From Myxococcus sp046520405 (GTDB lineage: Bacteria; Myxococcota; Myxococcia; Myxococcales; Myxococcaceae), in NCBI GenBank assembly GCA_046520405.1, contig JBKGHI010000009.1, forward strand, positions 1 through 64,000: a stretch of 64,000 bases of DNA, read 5' to 3'. The notes below the pieces were generated by a model that saw nothing but the letters and a program-made list of their open reading frames with translations, ran no database searches and was not told the origin of the DNA. Below, piece by piece: positions 26,334-34,627 of the stretch. Both the position numbers and the translations under genes were made by a program. The first letter of the stretch is position 1. Every line of letters starts with the position of its first letter.

Positions 26334-29300
26334 TCAGCCCTCGTATTGCCCGTTGAAGACGCGCCACTGCATCCACGGCGCCATCAGTGGCTCCAGCGCC
26401 GGCCCACCGGGCCCGAAGCGCAGGTGCACGTTCGTGCGGAGGTCCGTCAGCGCGCCGTCACCGGTGCCACTGCCAGACAGGCGCACCTGCCGGATTTCCT
26501 TCCGCGGCAGCCGCTGCTGGAGCGTCTCCAGATTCGCGAGCGCGAGCAGCGTGTGCGGCTGTGGCACGAAGTCGGCGTGCACCATCGAAACCTGACTGCC
26601 TTCGATGAAGCGATGCATCCCGTGCTCTCCCGCGAGCAGCAGCGCCGACGCGGAGCCCGTCAGTTGGAGCGCATAGGCCACGGGCTGCACTTCAAGCTTG
26701 TCGAGGTCCTCCTTGTCAGCCCAGCGCCACTGGGGCTGCTGCGGCGTGCGAGTCGCCTTCTCGCCGGCCTTGCGCATGGGGACGGCGAGCAGGCCGCGCT
26801 TCTTCTCGAGGGAGTGCTGGTCGGCCCACGCCTCATAGGCCGCCGCCACGAGGCGCACCTTGGTCCACGCGCCACGTCCCGGCACCAGGTAGAGCGTCGC
26901 CCCTCGGGTGGGCGGGAAGAGGGCGGTATAGATGCGCTCCCGGAGTCGCTCGAAGGCCGCCTTCAACTGGCGCACCTCCCGGCGCAGGGATTCCGCTTGC
27001 CCCACGGCGCGTGACAGGTGCGCTTCGAAGAGCAGGTCCTCGATGGCCTCCGCCTGCTGAACGCAACCCCGCAGGGCCTTGTCCAGCTCGCGCGCTTCCG
27101 ATGACTTGCGAGCATCGGCCTCGGCGAGAGCCCGGTCGTCCCAGTAGGCGGCCTGACGGGAGACCTTGTCGAAGACACTCAGCCCCTGACGCAGGGAGAC
27201 CATGGGGGGACAGCGGCTCCAGCGCTGGACCTCCGCGCGGACGGTGGCCGCGTCTTCCAAGATGCGCTCGATGGCCTCCCGGCCCACGCCTTCCGCCGCG
27301 CCGCCCACGGCCTCCGCGCGCAGGGCGAGCCCCTGCTCACCGGCGTCAACCGTGAGGCTCGCCGGCCCCATGCGTGGATGGGACGCGAGCCAGTCGGAGA
27401 CGGGCACCACCAGCTCCCGCTCCAGCGCGCGCTTCAACGGCCGGGCGCCATAGCGCGCGTCGAAGCCCCTCGCGGCGAGCCAGTCCTGCGCGGCGGGCGT
27501 CACCTCCAGCACGGCATCGTGCAGCGACAGGCCCGGACGGCGGCAGACGGCGTCCACCTCGCGCACCACCAGCCGGCGCAGCAGGGCCTCCGACAGCGGA
27601 GAGAAGACGACCACGTCGTCCAGCCGGTTGAACAGCTCCGGCCTGAAGAAGCGCTGCACCTCGGAGAGGTAGTGCGCGCGGAGGGCGGCCAGGTCGGGCG
27701 CGCCGCCCGAGGCATCGAAGCCCACGCGAGCGCGCAGGGTGTCCGCGCCCAGGTTGCTGGTGAGGATGATGAGCGCGTTGCGGAAGTCGGTGAAGCGGCC
27801 GGAGGCGTCCGTGAGGCGGCCCTCGCCCAGCACGCCCAGCAGCGCGTCATGCACGGCGGGGTGCGCCTTCTCCACCTCGTCCAGCAGCACCACGCAGAAG
27901 GGCTGGCGGCGCACCGCCGAGGAGAGGTGGCCGGGCGTCTCGCCATCCCCCAGCAGCCGCAGCAGCGCATCCGGGCCGGCGTACTCCCCCATGTCCAGGC
28001 GGACCATGCGCTCCTTGGCTCCGAAGAGCAGCTCCGCCAGGGCCTTGGACAGCTCCGTCTTGCCCACGCCCGTGGGGCCCACGAAGAGGAGGACACCCAG
28101 CGGACGCCGCACGTCGGCCAGGCCCGCCTTGAGGACGGAGACCACCGAGGCGGCTCGCTCCACGGCGGCGTCCTGGCCCATCACCCGGGCGGAGAGGAAG
28201 GCGCGCACCTGCGCCGCGTCCAGGGGCACGTCATCACGGAGCAGGGATTCAGGGATGCCCGACTCGGAGGCGAACTGCCGGGTGGCCTCCAGGCGGGTGA
28301 CGGCGGGCAGCGAGGCCTGCGCGCTGGAGGCCATCAGCCGGCGGAGGAACGCCACGGTGTTGCCCACCTGGGCGCCGTAGGGCAGGAAGCGGCGGCAGAG
28401 GAAACGCGCCTCGTCGAGCGCGTCCGGACGGACCTCCAGCGCGCCGGTGACTTCGTCCTCCGCCACCTTCGCGAGGAGGCGGGTGAGGGCATCCTCGCCA
28501 GGCTCCGAGACCCGCACCACGGAGAAGAGCCGGGCGAAGCTGGTGTTGCGCCGCTCCACCTGGGCCCACGTCTCTTCCGTGGCCTCGGCCACGACGGCCA
28601 CCTCGCGCGTCGCGAGCAGGGGCAGCAGCAACTGGGCCACATTCTCATCGCTGTGCGCGCTCTTGCCGGCGTCCAGCAACTCCACGGCGTGTCCCAGTGA
28701 CAGCAGCGCCCGGGCCTCGGTGGCTTCGCGGAAGGCGCGCAGCACCTGCTGCTGCCAGTCGCCCGCGAAGCCCTCGCCAGCGATGAGCCGGCTGCCGTCC
28801 AGGAAGTAGAAGGGACGGGCCTTCTCGGCCTCGCTCGCGGTGGGCGCGCGCAGCGCCTGGGCGAGCGCGTGCAACACCGACGTCTTGCCCACGCCCGCGG
28901 GGCCCACCAGCACCACGGGCTCTGCGTCCTTGGCGCCGAGCCGGGTGCGCAGCAGCGTCACCAGGGCGTCCATTTCATGGGCCGCGTCGAGCTGTCCTTC
29001 CTGCGCCAGCCGGTGCCAGGCCACGCCGACACTGTCCAGCGTGGGCGTGGGCGGCGGCTTCGTGGGGCGGCTTCCCGAGTCGCGCGGGTGGGCGCGGCGG
29101 CGCGGCTCCCAGGTGTCCTGGTCGAGCGCGTCTTCGTCCTCGTCGTCCACCTCGGCAACGTCCCGCTCGGCGGGCGCGTCTGGCGGGCGGGGCGGGGGAC
29201 GGATGTCACGGTGCAGCTCGCGCGGGGTGAGGGTTGCGAGCGCCGTCGGCGTGGCCCGCACCTCGATGTCCATCAGGGACTCAGCGCCATCCGGGCGCAG

Positions 29301-29729
29301 CGCCAGGCGGTAGGCGTCGGACATTCCCTCCAGCCGTTCCGTCAGCCGCTCCACCGTGTCGGCCGGGAGCTCCTTGGCCTGGAACCAGAGGTGGGTCTCC
29401 AACCGGGGCGCATGGAGGCCCACGAAGGACTGGAGCGTGGGCGCGACCACCGTGGACAGCGTCAGGGGCGCGAGCTCGGTTTCCGTGGCGCCCCAGACAG
29501 GAATCGCGGGCAGGGCCAGGGCGTGGAGGGTGCCCTCGGCGGGGCGGATGAACTCCGGCACTCGCCGGGGATGGACGCGGGAGAGCTGGTCGTCCAGCGC
29601 GAGCGTCAGCTCTTCCACCGCGGCCTCCAGCGTCTCCGCGTGGACGGCCAGGTGGCGCAGGGCCAGTGGCGTGAGCGTCACCCTGCAGCTGACGTGCCGC
29701 TGCAACCAGCATTGAAAACGGAAGTTCAT
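26334..29729 (-). CDS. First ClpB-like double-AAA+ ATPase with C-terminal release-factor PCRF-like domain
   Basis: 1131 residues from ATG 29729. GTG 29771 with gaggg before it is an alternative that would add 14 residues. The N-terminal 170 residues are not Clp_N; an acidic linker follows. NBD1 has Walker A GPAGVGKT (277-284), while the Walker B position reads LLSLGHAVEL with no acidic pair. NBD2 is intact: GPTGVGKT (551-558), LLDEVEKA and YGARPLKRALER. Residues of about 845-1065 follow the layout of bacterial RF2: YWDDRA, a coiled-coil arm, LYLVPGRGAW, YEAWADQ, then LQLTGSASALLLAGEHGMHR and HADFV. This is a PCRF-like domain with no GGQ peptidyl-hydrolase domain. A link to ribosomes is inferred. 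It heads a three-gene coupled operon. Confidence 0.85.
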   Translation of the reverse strand: MNFRFQCWLQRHVSCRVTLTPLALRHLAVHAETLEAAVEELTLALDDQLSRVHPRRVPEFIRPAEGTLHALALPAIPVWGATETELAPLTLSTVVAPTLQSFVGLHAPRLETHLWFQAKELPADTVERLTERLEGMSDAYRLALRPDGAESLMDIEVRATPTALATLTPRELHRDIRPPPRPPDAPAERDVAEVDDEDEDALDQDTWEPRRRAHPRDSGSRPTKPPPTPTLDSVGVAWHRLAQEGQLDAAHEMDALVTLLRTRLGAKDAEPVVLVGPAGVGKTSVLHALAQALRAPTASEAEKARPFYFLDGSRLIAGEGFAGDWQQQVLRAFREATEARALLSLGHAVELLDAGKSAHSDENVAQLLLPLLATREVAVVAEATEETWAQVERRNTSFARLFSVVRVSEPGEDALTRLLAKVAEDEVTGALEVRPDALDEARFLCRRFLPYGAQVGNTVAFLRRLMASSAQASLPAVTRLEATRQFASESGIPESLLRDDVPLDAAQVRAFLSARVMGQDAAVERAASVVSVLKAGLADVRRPLGVLLFVGPTGVGKTELSKALAELLFGAKERMVRLDMGEYAGPDALLRLLGDGETPGHLSSAVRRQPFCVVLLDEVEKAHPAVHDALLGVLGEGRLTDASGRFTDFRNALIILTSNLGADTLRARVGFDASGGAPDLAALRAHYLSEVQRFFRPELFNRLDDVVVFSPLSEALLRRLVVREVDAVCRRPGLSLHDAVLEVTPAAQDWLAARGFDARYGARPLKRALERELVVPVSDWLASHPRMGPASLTVDAGEQGLALRAEAVGGAAEGVGREAIERILEDAATVRAEVQRWSRCPPMVSLRQGLSVFDKVSRQAAYWDDRALAEADARKSSEARELDKALRGCVQQAEAIEDLLFEAHLSRAVGQAESLRREVRQLKAAFERLRERIYTALFPPTRGATLYLVPGRGAWTKVRLVAAAYEAWADQHSLEKKRGLLAVPMRKAGEKATRTPQQPQWRWADKEDLDKLEVQPVAYALQLTGSASALLLAGEHGMHRFIEGSQVSMVHADFVPQPHTLLALANLETLQQRLPRKEIRQVRLSGSGTGDGALTDLRTNVHLRFGPGGPALEPLMAPWMQWRVFNGQYEG

Positions 29730-29746
29730 GGGTGAGGGCTCGGGTG

Positions 29747-29771
29747 AAAACGGTGCCGTGCGTGACGGCAC
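29747..29771 (-). terminator. Terminator hairpin of the LamG-like gene, just before the AAA+ operon
   Basis: Read on the minus strand, GTGCCGT and ACGGCAC form a seven-base stem (29771-29753) with a five-base loop, followed by cgtttt (29752-29747). It ends only 18 bases before the ATG of the first AAA+ gene. An outer pair, GAGGGCTCG and CGAGCCCTC (29742-29734 and 29779-29771), can enclose it and would also mask the gaggg ahead of GTG 29771. It should terminate the upstream gene and could also restrict read-through or translation of the AAA+ operon. Confidence 0.6.
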
Positions 29772-29836
29772 GAGCCCTCGGGAGCTGACCGGACCCGCTC
29801 ACGCCGCGGGGCCGGCCTCACAGTCCGTTGGATTCG

Positions 29837-32431
29837 TCAGGGGTTGAAGCGCCAGGGCACTGTGGCGGCGGGGTGGAAGCAGTGCACCTCCGCCGTCGTG
29901 CTCGATGGGAGCTCCTGGACGATGCCCGCGCCGTAGCCACGCTGCTGACACCAGGCGCTGAACTCCAGCCGGGCCGCGGCGGAGGTCAGGTTGCCCGACG
30001 TGGACGCGGGCCCCAGTTGCGTGCGGGGGACGTTCTGGATGAGGCCCGCGTTGAAGCAGGCCACCCAGGGCCGCGTGGTGAGCTCGAAGAACTGGCCGGA
30101 GGTCCAACCCCGGTCCCCGCACCAGCGCCGCGAGGCCGCGCTGCAATGGGTGGACTGCGCCGCCCGGTCATCCGTGCAGCCGTTGTGCTTGCGCGCGAGC
30201 TCCTCGAAGGTGACGGCCAGGCTCTCATGCTGGATGGGGCCACACGCCACGTTCACCGTGTTGGCGTCCGCGCTCGCGGGCACGCCCATGAGGGAGATGG
30301 GCGGACGGTTGCCGACGAGCTGCTGAATCGTCTCCAGGAGGTTCCGCGTGGTGTCGAGCGCATGGATGGCACCGCGCTGTGCGCAGACGCGGTGCATGGA
30401 CACCGTGCACGCCGTGGTGCCCAGGGCCTGCTGGCTGTTGCAGTCCGGGTGCTGCTGGCTCATGCCGAACTGGCCCTCGGTGGGGTCTCCCTGGATGGCG
30501 GCCTCCTTGCAGTTGGCGCCGTGCGAGGACATGCAGACGGTCCGGTTGGAGCGAGCGTTGCTGAACAGCCGGACCTCGTCGATGGCGCCCCGGAAGGAGC
30601 CCTCGCCATTGGCGGGGCAGACCTGCGTGTTCAGCGCGACGCCCGCGCCCACGGACAGCGCGCCCGTGCCCAGGCGCATCGTGCCCGGCGCGACGGGGAG
30701 CGCGCGCCCGGTGGACACGCCGTTGACGTATTCGTGGAAGGCGCCGGTGACGCCGTCCCACGTATAGGCCAGGTGTGTCCAGACGCCGCGAGGGAGCGCG
30801 GGGCTGAGGCCCAGGCGCACGCGCTGGCCGTTGATGACGAACGAGGCCTGGACGGTGTGGTTGGCCTCATAGATGAGGTCCAGCCCGCCGGGCTTCTGCA
30901 GGAGGTAACGGTAGGGGTTGCCGGTGCAGCCCTGGTTGATGGCCGGGTCGGGACGCACGGCGAGCTGCACCGAGAAGCCGCGCACGAAGCCGCCCACGCC
31001 GGGAAGGGTGCCGTTGGCGTCCGTGAGGTTCACCGTGAGGGCGCCGCCCCCTGGCAGCACCAGCGCCTTGCCCTTGCCGTGCGGCTCCCAGAGCGAGCCC
31101 GAGGGCGGTCGGGTCGTCGCGTTGTCGGCGGAGATGCTCGCGGTGCCCGTCACCGTGCCGGTGAAGAAGCGGCCCGACAGGTCTGGCGTCTTCGTCAGGT
31201 CGTAGTCGCCGGCCCGGTTGACCATCTCATTCATGGGCAGGAAGAGCACCTGGAAGGGGCTGGTCAAATCGCCGACGTCGACCTCGTTGTAGTCCCGCGT
31301 GTTGCTGCCGAAGAGCGGGAGCACGTCGTGCGTCTTGGTGGCGGGCAGGTAGTGCTGCGCATTGCTGGAGCCCGGCGGGAAGTTCTGTGACGGGTGGCGC
31401 TCCTGCTCCAGGTTCCACATGGGGCTGGAATAGAAGAGGTGCCCCATGTCGCTGCGGTCCGTGTTGATGGCGCCGTCGATGTGGTACGCGGTGAAGTTCG
31501 TGTCCGCGCCAATCAAGCTGACGGCTTCGCGTCGCGCGCCGTCCGTGTAGCGCACCGCCGTGTAGAGGACGTTGCGGCCCTCGTGGTCCACCCAGGCGTA
31601 GGCGCCGCGGATGAGCGTGCTCGCGGTGGCGGTGTTGCCGAAGGCTTCACCGGTGGCGGCCTTCAGCGGCTGCCATGCCAGGGGGTAGCGCTTGAGGTCC
31701 GGGTTCGGGTCATTGAACATCATCGACAGCGGGCGCGGGTCGCTCCAGCCCGAGGCCGCGCACGGCGTCGGGTTGTACGAATACATGAGGTAGTCGATGG
31801 TGCCGTTGTTCTGCGGGCCGCCCTGGTAGACGAAGAGGCGGCCATCGGATGTCATCGACGGCTCGATGCCCCGGATGCTCGCGCCGCTGACGGTGGTGAG
31901 CGGCTCCAGGTTGCCGGTGGTGAACGAAGAGATGTCCGCCTGCGGCGTGAAGGGCTGCGAGACGCGGACGTCGATGGGCCGGCGCCGGAAGACGTTGGGG
32001 CCGTTGAACATCCGCGAATCGAAGACGTAGGGCGTGTACACGGCCAGGCCGCCGGACAGCGTGTACGGCGCCGCGGGGTTGGGAAAGCAGAAGGTCAGCG
32101 CATTCTCCCCGTTCCTCACGAAGGTGCTGCGGCCCGCGGAGAAGGTGCCCGCGAAGTTGGGCTTGCCCTCACTGTCGTAGGTGAGGGCTTCCGGGCGGAA
32201 CACCCGCGCTTGCCACGTCGTCTGGTCGTTGGCGTGGTCCTCGCGAATGTTGCCGATGAAGATGCGGCCGTCCAACGTGGAGGAGTGGCCGTTGGCGCCG
32301 TAGACGTCGGTGATGCGCGTGTTCACCAAGGATGGCCGCTCCGCCGCCATGGCTTCCAAGGGGGACAGCAGGGGGAGGGTCAGCAGCGGTGCCGCGAGGA
32401 CCGCGAGCACGGGGCGGGCATGAGGGGGCAT
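29837..32431 (-). CDS. Large exported LamG-like protein with Cys-rich C-terminal modules
   Basis: 864 residues from ATG 32431, with aggag six bases upstream; the frame to 32722 lacks a signal and is rejected. A Sec signal ends near PLEAMA. Residues of about 30-420 are beta-rich and resemble a propeller-like or concanavalin-type fold without a named family. A LamG/concanavalin-type domain follows (GFSVQLAVRPDP, GVWTHLAYTWDG, GAIDEVRLFSNAR). The tail has three repeats of about 60 residues with the pattern C..C, RVC/RWC/AWC followed by xxRG, then a later Cys (VCAQRGAI, WCGDRGWT, WCQQRGYG). It probably binds glycans or extracellular matrix. It is followed by a terminator and divergent from the sulfate operon. 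Confidence 0.78.
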   Translation of the reverse strand: MPPHARPVLAVLAAPLLTLPLLSPLEAMAAERPSLVNTRITDVYGANGHSSTLDGRIFIGNIREDHANDQTTWQARVFRPEALTYDSEGKPNFAGTFSAGRSTFVRNGENALTFCFPNPAAPYTLSGGLAVYTPYVFDSRMFNGPNVFRRRPIDVRVSQPFTPQADISSFTTGNLEPLTTVSGASIRGIEPSMTSDGRLFVYQGGPQNNGTIDYLMYSYNPTPCAASGWSDPRPLSMMFNDPNPDLKRYPLAWQPLKAATGEAFGNTATASTLIRGAYAWVDHEGRNVLYTAVRYTDGARREAVSLIGADTNFTAYHIDGAINTDRSDMGHLFYSSPMWNLEQERHPSQNFPPGSSNAQHYLPATKTHDVLPLFGSNTRDYNEVDVGDLTSPFQVLFLPMNEMVNRAGDYDLTKTPDLSGRFFTGTVTGTASISADNATTRPPSGSLWEPHGKGKALVLPGGGALTVNLTDANGTLPGVGGFVRGFSVQLAVRPDPAINQGCTGNPYRYLLQKPGGLDLIYEANHTVQASFVINGQRVRLGLSPALPRGVWTHLAYTWDGVTGAFHEYVNGVSTGRALPVAPGTMRLGTGALSVGAGVALNTQVCPANGEGSFRGAIDEVRLFSNARSNRTVCMSSHGANCKEAAIQGDPTEGQFGMSQQHPDCNSQQALGTTACTVSMHRVCAQRGAIHALDTTRNLLETIQQLVGNRPPISLMGVPASADANTVNVACGPIQHESLAVTFEELARKHNGCTDDRAAQSTHCSAASRRWCGDRGWTSGQFFELTTRPWVACFNAGLIQNVPRTQLGPASTSGNLTSAAARLEFSAWCQQRGYGAGIVQELPSSTTAEVHCFHPAATVPWRFNP

Positions 32432-32461
32432 GGGACTCCTGGGGGAGGAAATGGGGAAGTC

Positions 32462-32494
32462 ATGATATTCAAGTTTTGCTGTGAGGGCGTGTAG
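32462..32494 (+). CDS. Possible ten-residue Cys-Cys leader peptide
   Basis: ATG at 32462, preceded by ggggaag, encodes MIFKFCCEGV and stops with TAG. Two adjacent Cys codons sit directly upstream of a sulfate-uptake operon and a terminator-like hairpin, as expected for translation-sensed cysteine attenuation. Cys-Cys leader ORFs ahead of sulfur-assimilation genes are known in actinobacteria. Against this, a TTGACA at 32511-32516 could start transcription downstream of the ORF, and one short ORF may arise by chance. Confidence 0.35.
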   Translation: MIFKFCCEGV

Positions 32495-32560
32495 GGCCCG
32501 GGCGGTTGCGTTGACATCCCCGCGGGCGCCGGGGCATCGTGAGGGGACTGATGACGCGCT

Positions 32561-32695
32561 CGCCCCACCAGACGTGTTGCTGCTGTCCGGCATCCGCGGT
32601 GGGCGTCCGTCCGCCAGTGGCCTGAGTGCCCTGGCTGAGTTGTTCCGGAAAGCCCACTGCCCGCGAGGGAGTGGGCTTTTGACTTTCTCGCGGGC
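32561..32695 (+). promoter_or_regulatory. Attenuator-like leader of the sulfate operon
   Basis: A terminator-type hairpin AAGCCCACT (32650-32658) with AGTGGGCTT (32670-32678) and a T run lies 42 bases before the first sulfate gene, with no plus-strand gene upstream for it to end. Its 5' arm can instead pair with GGTGGGCG (32598-32605), which can in turn pair with CGCCCCACC (32561-32569). The loop GCCCGCGAG (32659-32667) is an exact complement of CTCGCGGGC (32687-32695). These are mutually exclusive stems, the layout of transcription attenuation. I matched no known riboswitch. Confidence 0.55.
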
Positions 32696-32720
32696 CCCCT
32701 GTTTCACCTTGAGGTCCCGC

Positions 32721-33767
32721 ATGGAAGGTCACGCGCTGTTGCGCGCCAGGAACTGGATGCCGTTGGCCCTGCTGCTCTCCGTGGCGGGCTGTTCGCGCTC
32801 CTCCGGTGAGGCGCCATCCGACGGAGCGCTGACGCTGCTCAACGTCTCGTACGACCCCACGCGGGAGCTCTACGAGGACCTCAACGTCGCCTTCGCGAAG
32901 CACTGGGCGGCGACCCACGGCCAGCGGGTGTCCATCCAGCAGTCCCACGGAGGTTCCGGCAAGCAGGCCCGGTCCGTCATCGAAGGACTCCGGGCGGACG
33001 TGGTGACGCTGGCGCTCGCGTACGACGTGGACATGCTGCACGAGAAGGCGCAGCTCGTCCCGGCGGACTGGCAGGCCCGGTTGCCCCACAACAGCGCGCC
33101 CTACACGTCCACCATCGTCTTCGTGGTGCGTCAGGGCAACCCGAAGGCCATTCGCGACTGGGACGACCTGGTGCGCGAGGACGTCACCGTCATCACCCCG
33201 AACCCGAAGACGTCGGGCGGCGCGCGGTGGAACTACCTGGCCGCGTGGGGACAGGCGCTCCGAGGCGAGGGCGGCAGCGAGGCCCGGGCCCAGGCGTACG
33301 TGGAGAAGTTGTTCCACAACGTGCCCGTGCTCGACTCGGGCGCGCGGGGCGCCACCACCACCTTCGCGGAGCGCGGCCTGGGGGACGTGCTCCTCGCGTG
33401 GGAGAACGAGGCCTTCCTCCTCACCCGCGAGGTGGGGAAGGAGCGGTTCGAGATTGTCATTCCCTCGGTGAGCATCCTCGCCGAGCCGCCCGTCGCCGTG
33501 GTGGACCACAACGTGGACCGCAAGGGCACACGCGCCGTGGCGCAGGCGTACCTGGCGTACCTCTATTCGGAGGAGGGCCAGGAGATTGCCGCGCGGCACC
33601 ACTTCCGGCCGCGCTTGGAGGCGGTGGCTACGAAGCACGCGGCCGACTTTCCCGGCCTGAAGCGCCTCACGCTGGCGGAGGTCGCGGGCGACTGGCGACG
33701 GGCGCAGGCGACGCACTTCGCGGACGGCGGCGTCTTCGACCGCATCTACGCGCCTCGCGCGGACTGA
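32721..33767 (+). CDS. Sulfate ABC transporter substrate-binding lipoprotein
   Basis: 348 residues from ATG 32721 (gagg eight bases upstream). The signal ends LLLSVAGC, so it is lipid-anchored instead of a free periplasmic protein as in E. coli Sbp or CysP. Sulfate-binding-protein landmarks are LLNVSYDPTRELYEDLN, SHGGSGKQARSVIEGL and TPNPKTSGGARWNYLAAWG. It captures sulfate or thiosulfate in the periplasm and hands it to CysT/CysW. It is the first gene of a four-gene operon. Confidence 0.93.
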   Translation: MEGHALLRARNWMPLALLLSVAGCSRSSGEAPSDGALTLLNVSYDPTRELYEDLNVAFAKHWAATHGQRVSIQQSHGGSGKQARSVIEGLRADVVTLALAYDVDMLHEKAQLVPADWQARLPHNSAPYTSTIVFVVRQGNPKAIRDWDDLVREDVTVITPNPKTSGGARWNYLAAWGQALRGEGGSEARAQAYVEKLFHNVPVLDSGARGATTTFAERGLGDVLLAWENEAFLLTREVGKERFEIVIPSVSILAEPPVAVVDHNVDRKGTRAVAQAYLAYLYSEEGQEIAARHHFRPRLEAVATKHAADFPGLKRLTLAEVAGDWRRAQATHFADGGVFDRIYAPRAD

Positions 33768-33779
33768 GGACCTGGCGCC

Positions 33780-34622
33780 ATGTCCCGTCCTTCTCGCCAC
33801 CGGGTGCTCCCGGGGTTCCGTCTGTCGCTGGGCTTCAGTTGGTTCTACCTGGGTCTCATCGTCCTGATTCCGCTGTCGAGCCTCTTCCTGCGGACCTTCT
33901 CCCTGAGCTGGGAGGAGTTCTGGGGCACCGTGACGACGCCGCGCGCGTTGGCGGCGTACCGGCTCAGCTTTGGCGCCTCGCTGGCCGCGGCCCTGGCCAA
34001 CGTCGTCTTCGGCCTGCTGGTCGCCTGGGTGCTGGTGCGCTACCGCTTCCCGGGGCGTGACGTGCTGGAGTCCCTGGTGGACCTGCCCTTCGCGCTGCCC
34101 ACCGCCGTGGCGGGCCTCACGCTCACGACGCTGTTCTCCGCGAAGGGCTGGTACGGCCAGCACCTGGAGGCGCTGGGCATCAAGGTGGCCTACACGTCCG
34201 TGGGTGTGGCCATCGCGCTGACTTTCATCGGGCTGCCCTTCGTGGTGCGCACCGTGCAACCCGTGCTGGAGGACATCGACGTGGACGTGGAGGAGGCCGC
34301 GGCCACGCTGGGCGCGTCCCCGTGGCAGACGTTCCGGTGCGTCCTCTTCCCCGCGCTCTTTCCCGCGCTGCTCAGCGGCTTCACGCTCGCCTTCGCGCGC
34401 GCCCTGGGCGAGTACGGCTCCGTGGTCTTCATCTCCGGCAACATGCCGCTGCGCACGGAGATTGTTCCGCTGCTCATCATCACCCGGCTGGAGCAGTACG
34501 ACTACGCGGGCGCGACGGCCATCGCCATCGTCATGCTGGGGGCGTCGTTCTCGCTGCTGCTGGCCGTCAACCTGCTCCATCGCTGGAGCCAACGCAGGCT
34601 GGAAGCCCGTCCGGGAGCGTGA
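33780..34622 (+). CDS. cysT: Sulfate ABC transporter permease CysT
   Basis: 280 residues, six predicted membrane segments. It forms half of the sulfate channel in the inner membrane. The EAA coupling loop is visible (EEAAATLGASPWQTFRCVLF), as is FARALGEYGSVVFISGNMP, diagnostic of CysT/CysU. It starts 12 bases after the binding-protein gene and ends five bases before cysW. Confidence 0.94.
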   Translation: MSRPSRHRVLPGFRLSLGFSWFYLGLIVLIPLSSLFLRTFSLSWEEFWGTVTTPRALAAYRLSFGASLAAALANVVFGLLVAWVLVRYRFPGRDVLESLVDLPFALPTAVAGLTLTTLFSAKGWYGQHLEALGIKVAYTSVGVAIALTFIGLPFVVRTVQPVLEDIDVDVEEAAATLGASPWQTFRCVLFPALFPALLSGFTLAFARALGEYGSVVFISGNMPLRTEIVPLLIITRLEQYDYAGATAIAIVMLGASFSLLLAVNLLHRWSQRRLEARPGA

Positions 34623-34627
34623 GCGCC

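Noticed and set aside
20624..29729. The three AAA+ genes as additional ClpV proteins of the T6SS
   Set aside because: They lack the Clp_N domain, sit over 10 kb from the secretion block, and a canonical ClpV is already present at 40-43 kb.
29828..31390. 520-codon plus-strand frame across the LamG-like gene
   Set aside because: No start context or domain; the minus-strand frame has a signal peptide and LamG features.
32440..32720. SAM-type or other known sulfur riboswitch ahead of the sulfate operon
   Set aside because: I could match none of the conserved cores I know; the stems fit an attenuator instead.
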